From NCBI GenBank assembly GCA_021641225.1, contig JAJWXI010000062.1, forward strand, positions 1-9,412: 9,412 nucleotides of DNA, given 5' to 3'. The notes under the pieces are model-generated. The model was given only the letters and a program-made list of their open reading frames with translations. It did not search any database and was not told the DNA's origin. Below are positions 5,352 through 9,412 of this stretch, piece by piece. The position numbers were made by a program, and so were the translations under genes. Numbering within the stretch: the first letter of the stretch is position 1; each line of letters opens with the position of its first letter. The DNA comes from Collinsella aerofaciens (lineage in GTDB: Bacteria > Actinomycetota > Coriobacteriia > Coriobacteriales > Coriobacteriaceae).

Positions 5352-6538
5352 TGTCCTTCCAGACGACGTATGGCCCCGATGGACGCCTTCGCGTTGCCAT
5401 CCTTGGCTGTACGGGCTCTATCGGCACCCAGGCGCTCGATGTGTGCCGCCAGCATGCCGATCGCCTGCAGGTGACGGCGCTGTCCGTTAACTCCAGTACC
5501 TCTGAGCTCGTTGCCGCTGCCCGTGAGTTCTCGGTTCCGGCGGTTGCCGTGGCCGATGTCGATCATGGCGATGACGCCGTGCTGCAGGAGTTGCCCGAGG
5601 GAACGAAGCTCGGCGTTGGCGCGCAGGCGGTTTGCGAGCTCGCGTGTCGCGACGATGTCGACTGCGTGCTTGTCGCTATTGTGGGCGCCGCCGGTCTCGA
5701 GGCGAGCCATGCGGCCTTGACCTCGAATAAGCGCCTTGCCCTTGCCAACAAGGAGTCCCTCGTCGTCGGTGGCGACTTGCTTATGCCGTTGGCGCAACCG
5801 GGCCAGCTTATTCCAGTCGACTCTGAGCACTCCGCTATTTACCAGTGCTATCTGGGGGAGGACCCGCGCGAGGCTCATTGTATTTGGCTCACCTGCTCGG
5901 GCGGTCCGTTCTTTGGCCGCACACGCGACGAGCTCGATTGCGTGACGCGTGCCGATGCCCTCGCACATCCCACGTGGGCCATGGGTGCCAAGATCACCAT
6001 CGACTCCGCCACCCTTATGAACAAGGGCCTGGAGCGCATTGAGGCCATGCATCTGTTTAACTGCGACCTCGATTTCATTAACGTGGTCGTGCAGCGTCAG
6101 TCCAAGATTCACTCTATGGTCGAGTTCGCCGACGGCTCCGTGATGGCGCATCTCGGTGCTTCCGACATGCGTATTCCCATCCAGTTCGCGTTCTCGTATC
6201 CCGAGCGTTGGGATACTCCGGCGCCTCGTATCGATTTTCGCGAGCTGGGGCAGCTCACGTTTGATGCTGCCGACATGGATACCTTCCGCTGTCTGGCACT
6301 GGCCGAGCGTGCCGGCAAGACGGGTGGCACCATGCCGTGCGTGCTCAATGCCGCCAACGAGGTCGCCGTCGATGCCTTCCTGCACGATGGCTGCAGCTTT
6401 ACCGATATCGATCGCATTGTGGAATCCTGCATAGACGCCCACGATATGCAGGCGGTCGATTCGTTTGAGCAGCTTCGCGACATCGATGCGTGGGCGCGTG
6501 AAAAGGCTGCGCAGGTGCTCGCTGCAACCCGTTCCTAA
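5351..6538 (+). CDS. dxr: 1-deoxy-D-xylulose 5-phosphate reductoisomerase
   Basis: Converts 1-deoxy-D-xylulose 5-phosphate to 2-C-methyl-D-erythritol 4-phosphate with NADPH and a divalent metal. This is the first committed step of the MEP isoprenoid pathway and the fosmidomycin target. The protein is 395 residues, typical of the family. The NADPH-binding loop is GCTGSIG (19-25), where most homologues have GSTGSIG. LANKESLVVGG follows. Metal ligands are Asp157 and Glu159 in PVDSEHSAIYQC, and Glu228 in MNKGLERIEA. The conserved IHSMVEFADGS and MRIPIQFAF blocks are present, with VVQRQS in place of the more usual VVHPQS just before. The loop between the two metal motifs is about 10 residues shorter than in E. 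coli. The ATG at 5351 overlaps the cdsA stop, with GGAGG (5337-5341) 9 nt upstream. Together with ispG it supplies building blocks for UppS in the same operon. Confidence 0.97.
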   Translation: MSFQTTYGPDGRLRVAILGCTGSIGTQALDVCRQHADRLQVTALSVNSSTSELVAAAREFSVPAVAVADVDHGDDAVLQELPEGTKLGVGAQAVCELACRDDVDCVLVAIVGAAGLEASHAALTSNKRLALANKESLVVGGDLLMPLAQPGQLIPVDSEHSAIYQCYLGEDPREAHCIWLTCSGGPFFGRTRDELDCVTRADALAHPTWAMGAKITIDSATLMNKGLERIEAMHLFNCDLDFINVVVQRQSKIHSMVEFADGSVMAHLGASDMRIPIQFAFSYPERWDTPAPRIDFRELGQLTFDAADMDTFRCLALAERAGKTGGTMPCVLNAANEVAVDAFLHDGCSFTDIDRIVESCIDAHDMQAVDSFEQLRDIDAWAREKAAQVLAATRS

Positions 6539-6563
6539 CCCATAAGGATTGCTTTTTCGTTTT

Positions 6564-7925
6564 ATGGATACTGTTCTGAGCGTTCTCTCATCGGTCTTTT
6601 GGGGCCTGCTGATGCTTTCCGTCCTCGTGTTTTTGCACGAGGGCGGCCACTTTTTGGCGGCGCGTGCCTGCGGCGTCCGTGTGACCGAGTTCTTTTTGGG
6701 TCTGCCGTGCCGCTTTGACATCCATTACACGTCGCGTCGCATTGGAACCAAGTTTGGCGTGACCCCGCTGCTGCTGGGTGGCTACGCTGCCATCTGCGGT
6801 ATGGATCCGACCGATGTCTCGTGCTCCGATCGCGTGCTCGCGGCTATCTATCGTCATGGTCGCGTGACCGTGGCCGACCTTGCTGTCGAGCTCGAGCTTT
6901 CCGAGGAAGATGTGCTCGAGGCATGCGCCCTTTTGCTAGGCTGGGGCTCCATCGCACCCTGGTATGAGGAAGGGGAGAAGCCCTCGCCGAGCTACTATCC
7001 CACCAAATATCAGACGTTGCCGCGAGATACGGCAGGCTATACCACCTTTGATGGTCGCCGTTTCGATCGCGAACATGCGACTGCCGAGGGCGATGTGTGG
7101 GAGCTGCCGTGCGGCGAGGCCGAGTTCCTTGCGCAAGAGCGCTCGCACACCTATCTTGGCCAAGGCTTTCTCAAGCGCGCCTTTATGCTGCTCGCGGGCA
7201 TTATCGTCAATATCATGACGGGTTTTTTGCTCCTTATGAGCATCTATTCCATTGCGGGTGTCACCGTGCCGATGGATACCAACGTGATCGGTCAGGTTGA
7301 CGAGGGGTCTATTGCCGCCAAAGCGGGTATCGAGGCCGGTGATGCGATCCTTTCGGTTGACGGTGTCTCATGTTCCACTTGGATGGATGTCTACGATGCC
7401 ATCGGCAAGGCCGCCGGTAAGGACGATATCGCCATCGAGTACGAGCGTGACGGCAAGCAGCATTCGACCACGGTTGCGCTCAAAGAGGACGAGCGCCTAG
7501 GTGTGTATGCCTCTGCGCAGGTGGTCCGTTTAGACCCCATCACGTCGGCTCGCCTGTCGTTCTCCTACGTCGTGCAGACAGCGGAGGGCGTGATGCGCCT
7601 GCTCCAGCCGCAGCATACGATGGAGATTCTCGATCAGTCTTCTTCGATCGTGGGTATTAGCGTTATGTCCTCACAGGCTGCTGCTGCCGGCCCTGCCACG
7701 TTCCTTTCGTTTGCCGCCCTCATTTCGTTCTCGCTTGGCTTTATGAACCTGCTGCCCATCCCACCACTCGATGGCGGCAAGCTGGTCATCGAGATCATTC
7801 AAAAGATTGCGGGCCGCGAGCTTCCGCTCAAGGTCCAGACGATTGTGAGCTATGTGGGCATCGCGCTCTTTGCGCTGTTGTTTGTCTATATGCTTCGTTC
7901 CGACATCCTTCGATTTATTCTGTAG
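6564..7925 (+). CDS. rseP: RseP-like site-2 intramembrane metalloprotease with a winged-helix-like insert
   Basis: An M50 zinc protease that cuts membrane proteins within the bilayer; relatives release anti-sigma factors and clear signal peptides. The protein is 453 residues from ATG 6564. A first membrane helix carries zinc-binding HEGGH (25-29). GTKFGVTPLLLGGYAAICG (61-79) matches the membrane-reentrant loop. A second helix (about 206-232, MLLAGIIVNIMTGFLLLM) leads to one PDZ domain (about 238-306, with GSIAAKAGIEAGDAILSVDG). The third and fourth helices follow, with NLLPIPPLDGG (395-405) supplying the third zinc ligand Asp403. Residues 80-192 are an unusual insert (see separate entry). E. 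coli RseP is about the same length but has two PDZ domains and no such insert. The start is uncertain: AAGGA (6544-6548) is 15 nt from this ATG, and a TTG at 6549 directly abuts it; neither spacing is ideal. There is a 25-nt gap after dxr and 13 nt before ispG. Confidence 0.92.
   Translation: MDTVLSVLSSVFWGLLMLSVLVFLHEGGHFLAARACGVRVTEFFLGLPCRFDIHYTSRRIGTKFGVTPLLLGGYAAICGMDPTDVSCSDRVLAAIYRHGRVTVADLAVELELSEEDVLEACALLLGWGSIAPWYEEGEKPSPSYYPTKYQTLPRDTAGYTTFDGRRFDREHATAEGDVWELPCGEAEFLAQERSHTYLGQGFLKRAFMLLAGIIVNIMTGFLLLMSIYSIAGVTVPMDTNVIGQVDEGSIAAKAGIEAGDAILSVDGVSCSTWMDVYDAIGKAAGKDDIAIEYERDGKQHSTTVALKEDERLGVYASAQVVRLDPITSARLSFSYVVQTAEGVMRLLQPQHTMEILDQSSSIVGISVMSSQAAAAGPATFLSFAALISFSLGFMNLLPIPPLDGGKLVIEIIQKIAGRELPLKVQTIVSYVGIALFALLFVYMLRSDILRFIL
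6801..7139 (+). other. Insert domain in RseP-like protease: winged-helix-like segment plus Tyr/Pro-rich tail
   Basis: This encodes residues 80-192 of the protease, between the reentrant loop ending GGYAAICG and the second membrane helix. Ordinary RseP proteins have only about 20-40 residues here. Residues 86-131 read like a small winged-helix: SDRVLAAIYRHGRVTV, then ADLAVELELSEEDVLEACALLLGWGSI. This is the pattern of helix, turn, recognition helix and wing seen in DeoR-like regulators and condensin-associated ScpB-like folds. The remainder (132-192) is rich in Tyr, Pro and acidic residues and has no family I recognise. By the known topology of RseP it should face the cytoplasm. Codon use looks like the rest of the gene, so a recent insertion is not indicated. 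Confidence 0.6.
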
Positions 7926-7930
7926 GGGAG
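7924..7930 (+). promoter_or_regulatory. Shine-Dalgarno that fixes the TTG start of ispG
   Basis: AGGGGAG overlaps the rseP stop codon and lies 8 nt before TTG 7939. The alternative GTG at 7930 would overlap this site and has no other ribosome site. Confidence 0.7.
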
Positions 7931-7938
7931 TGTTTGGA

Positions 7939-9021
7939 TTGTCTTTATCCCATCCTTTGCCTCGCGAGTTGACGCGCCCCGTGCATGTGGGCGGTGTGCA
8001 GATCGGTGGCGGCGCGCCGGTGGTGGTCCAATCCATGACCTGCACCGATACCGCTGATGCCCAGGCAACGCTTGCGCAAGTGTGCGCGCTGGCGCAGGCT
8101 GGCTGCGATATCGTGCGTGTGAGCGTGCCCACCGAGGCCGCGCTTGAGGGTTTCCGCACCATCTGTGCCGAGTCTCCGGTGCCGATTGTCGCTGATATCC
8201 ACTTTAACCATAAGCTCGCCATTGGTGCCGTTGAGGCCGGTGCCGCCAAGCTCCGCATCAATCCCGGCAACATTGGCGATTGGGCCAAGGTCGATGCCGT
8301 GATCGATGCCGCGGGCGCCGCTGGGTGCGCGATTCGTATTGGCGTGAACGCGGGCTCGCTTGAGCAGGATATCGCCGAGCGCGAAGACCTCACGCAGCCC
8401 GAAAAGCTCGTGATGTCGAGCGAGCGCTTCGTCAAGCACTTTGAGGATCGCGGCTTTACGAACATTGTGCTTTCGGCCAAGGCCCATAGCGTGCAAACGA
8501 CGCTCGATACCTATCGAGCCCTGTCACGTGAGATTCCCCACGTTCCGCTTCACCTGGGCGTGACGGAGGCGGGGACCAAGCTCCAGGGCACCATCAAGAG
8601 CTCTGTAGGCTTGGGTATCTTGCTTTCCGAAGGCATTGGCGACACCATGCGTGTGTCGCTCACGGCCGATCCGGTTGAGGAGCCGCCGGTCGCCTGGGGA
8701 ATTTTGCAGTCACTGGGCCTGCGTCGCCGTGGTCCCGAGATTGTCTCGTGCCCCACGTGCGCCCGCTGCCAGGTTAACCTTATTCCCATCGCCGAGGAGG
8801 TCACCGAGCGGCTTAAGAACTATTCCGCGCCGCTTTCGATCGCCGTGATGGGATGTGCGGTCAACGGCCCCGGAGAGGCATCTGACGCCGACCTGGGTGT
8901 TGCCTGCGGACGTGGTCAGGGCCTGCTCTTTTCGCATGGCCAGATCATTGGTAAAGTAGCTGAGGATCAAATTGTCGACGCGCTGATGGCCGAGGTCGAC
9001 AAACTTATTGAGGAGAAGTAA
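7939..9021 (+). CDS. ispG: 4-hydroxy-3-methylbut-2-enyl diphosphate synthase (IspG/GcpE)
   Basis: An iron-sulfur enzyme of the MEP pathway that converts 2-C-methyl-D-erythritol 2,4-cyclodiphosphate to HMBPP using reduced ferredoxin or flavodoxin. The protein is 360 residues from TTG 7939. It is the short bacterial form: a TIM barrel (VGGVQIGGGAPVVVQSMTCTDT at the start, then VRVSVPTEAA, IVADIHFNHKLA and LRINPGNIGDWAKV) followed by the cluster domain. Cluster ligands are Cys271 and Cys274 in CPTC, Cys306 in MGCAVNGPGE, and Glu313, each exactly one position later than in E. coli IspG. An extra Cys277 follows the CPTC pair. A GTG at 7930 would add three residues but lacks ribosome-site spacing. 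The stop TAA is directly followed by the proS ATG. Confidence 0.96.
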   Translation: MSLSHPLPRELTRPVHVGGVQIGGGAPVVVQSMTCTDTADAQATLAQVCALAQAGCDIVRVSVPTEAALEGFRTICAESPVPIVADIHFNHKLAIGAVEAGAAKLRINPGNIGDWAKVDAVIDAAGAAGCAIRIGVNAGSLEQDIAEREDLTQPEKLVMSSERFVKHFEDRGFTNIVLSAKAHSVQTTLDTYRALSREIPHVPLHLGVTEAGTKLQGTIKSSVGLGILLSEGIGDTMRVSLTADPVEEPPVAWGILQSLGLRRRGPEIVSCPTCARCQVNLIPIAEEVTERLKNYSAPLSIAVMGCAVNGPGEASDADLGVACGRGQGLLFSHGQIIGKVAEDQIVDALMAEVDKLIEEK

Positions 9022-9412
9022 ATGACTCGAGCAATGTTTATGTCTAAGCTCTATGCGCCGACGCTTAAAGAGGATCCGGCGGACGCTGAGCTCGCCAGCC
9101 ACCGCCTGCTGCTCCGTGCCGGCATGATCCGCAAGGAGGCCGCCGGTCTGTATTCCTACCTGCCGCTTGCTTGGCGCTCGATCCGCAAGATCGAAAATAT
9201 CGTTCGCGACGAGATGGACGCCGCCGGCGCCCAGGAGCTCATGATGCCCATTATGGTCGACGCCGAGCTGTGGCGTGAGTCCGGTCGTATCGATGCCTAT
9301 GGCAAGGAGCTTGTGCGCTTTGACGACCGTCATGGTCGCGAGTTCGTGCTGGGCCCCACGCACGAGGAGACCGTGACTGCCCTGGTGCGCAATGAGTTGC
9401 GTTCCTACAAGC
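9022..9412 (+). CDS. proS: Prolyl-tRNA synthetase, N-terminal part (3' end outside window)
   Basis: A class II aminoacyl-tRNA synthetase that charges tRNA-Pro. Only 130 codons are inside the window and the frame is open to the right edge. The visible part is unmistakable: MSKLYAPTLKEDP, then ASHRLLLRAGMIRKEAAGLYSYLPL (about residues 25-49), a motif-1 region around residues 70-84 (AQELMMPIMVDAELW), ESGRIDAYGKELVRF, and the motif-2 lead-in REFVLGPTHEE ending at residue 116. Whether it is the bacterial form with an editing domain between motifs 2 and 3 cannot be seen, though this N-terminus is of the bacterial type. The ATG at 9022 sits right after the ispG TAA, with AGGAG (9011-9015) 6 nt upstream. 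The internal ATGs at 9034 and 9040 are less likely starts. proS after the rseP/ispG genes is a known order in Gram-positive bacteria. Confidence 0.95.
   Translation, partial: MTRAMFMSKLYAPTLKEDPADAELASHRLLLRAGMIRKEAAGLYSYLPLAWRSIRKIENIVRDEMDAAGAQELMMPIMVDAELWRESGRIDAYGKELVRFDDRHGREFVLGPTHEETVTALVRNELRSYK

Noticed and set aside
5150..6721. 523-codon open frame on the minus strand opposite cdsA, dxr and rseP
   Set aside because: It spans three well-supported + strand genes, has no recognisable domain, and arises from the codon bias of the opposite strand.

Overview
The window is a housekeeping locus, all on the + strand, from a fairly GC-rich Gram-positive-type bacterium. Gene order, protein sequences, codon usage and the MEP isoprenoid genes fit an actinobacterium of the class Coriobacteriia, with Collinsella or a near relative as my best guess. 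That assignment is recognition, not a search result. No mobile element, CRISPR array, tRNA or rRNA is visible.

Layout: (1) 1-394 is the 3' end of a XerC/XerD-type tyrosine recombinase. (2) 395-630 is an intergenic control region with a good extended -10 promoter and a leader of about 135 nt that can fold, including a hairpin around the rpsB Shine-Dalgarno. (3) 631-2274 holds rpsB and tsf (ribosomal protein S2 and EF-Ts), closed by a strong intrinsic terminator at 2298-2332. (4) A second promoter at about 2334-2362 starts a compact run: pyrH, frr, uppS, cdsA, dxr, an rseP-like site-2 protease, ispG and proS. proS runs off the right edge. Neighbouring genes in this run overlap or are separated by a few to 25 nt, so they look like one operon.

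How the genes fit together: rpsB, tsf, frr and proS serve translation. pyrH makes UDP for nucleotide synthesis. dxr and ispG are early and late steps of the MEP route to isoprenyl diphosphates, which uppS polymerises into undecaprenyl diphosphate for cell-wall synthesis. cdsA makes CDP-diacylglycerol for phospholipids. The RseP-like protease cuts membrane proteins. The locus therefore couples translation capacity to envelope lipid supply.

Most notable points: (a) the RseP-like protease carries an insert of about 110 residues with a winged-helix-like segment, placed between its membrane-reentrant loop and the next membrane helix, and has a single PDZ domain; (b) a textbook intrinsic-terminator shape (9-bp perfect stem, 4-nt loop, T5) lies inside the first 65 nt of uppS, where it could act as a translation-dependent valve between pyrH-frr and the envelope genes; (c) cdsA has a 10-bp perfect hairpin at a similar distance from its start; (d) the rpsB leader has structure suggestive of ribosomal-protein autoregulation; (e) the two promoters share TGGC at -35, a 17-bp spacer and TGnTATCAT.
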